Of a stretch of DNA of 5,591 nt, positions 5,553 through 5,591 are shown one piece after another (position 1 is the stretch's first letter; each line of letters starts with the position of its first letter). Below the pieces are notes generated by a model. It searched no databases. It was not told the origin of the DNA and was given only the letters and a program-made list of their open reading frames with translations. The position numbers were made by a program, and so were the translations under genes. Source of the stretch: an uncultured Porphyromonas sp. GTDB lineage: Bacteria > Bacteroidota > Bacteroidia > Bacteroidales > Porphyromonadaceae. Location: contig CAKMOP010000216.1 of NCBI GenBank assembly GCA_927910985.1, positions 1-5,591 of the forward strand, in the 5' to 3' direction.

Positions 5553-5591
5553 CTTCCGCGCTACCTCGAGCGACGGAGCTACCTACTGAGA

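Overview
The window looks like a stretch of a Bacteroidetes chromosome, most likely Porphyromonas or a close relative. The grounds are the Bacteroides-type fructokinase sequence, two intergenic promoters of the Bacteroidetes form (ATTG, 20 bp, TAnnTTTG), the lack of clear Shine-Dalgarno sequences, and a moderate GC content. The genus is an inference. Every protein gene reads on the minus strand, so the biological order runs from high to low coordinates.

Layout from the right end. (a) 5552-4830 encodes a small membrane protein resembling the Bacteroidetes 'phage holin family' (DUF1469-like); it is followed 53 bp later by a PfkB-family fructokinase (4776-3889). (b) 3591-3888 is a gene-free interval with two divergent Bacteroidetes-type promoters. 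One faces left into the hemerythrin gene. The other faces right and would make a short RNA of about 105 nt, ending at a 14-bp hairpin just beyond the fructokinase stop codon. A 15-bp perfect direct repeat (17-bp period) lies just before the hemerythrin start. (c) 3590-2872 is a DUF542/ScdA-like plus hemerythrin di-iron protein (RIC/YtfE/ScdA type, repair of iron centres). All six expected metal ligands are present, but a single missing base near 3483 breaks the frame. (d) 2788-2177 is a NarL/LuxR-type regulator whose receiver domain has lost the phosphoacceptor aspartate; it probably shares a transcript with the hemerythrin gene.

(e) The most interesting part is 1989 to 1. A 209-residue protein with the core of a divergent NADAR domain (1989-1360) is followed after 15 bp by a gene (1344 to beyond base 1) that fuses an N-terminal DarT-type DNA ADP-ribosyltransferase domain to a C-terminal VWA domain with an intact MIDAS motif. 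NADAR domains are known to remove ADP-ribose from guanine laid down by DarT relatives (DarTG1-type toxin-antitoxin/anti-phage modules). This pair is therefore a good candidate for a reversible ADP-ribosylation conflict module, with an unusual VWA arm on the toxin. The last gene is cut by the window edge, so its C-terminus and any further partners lie outside.
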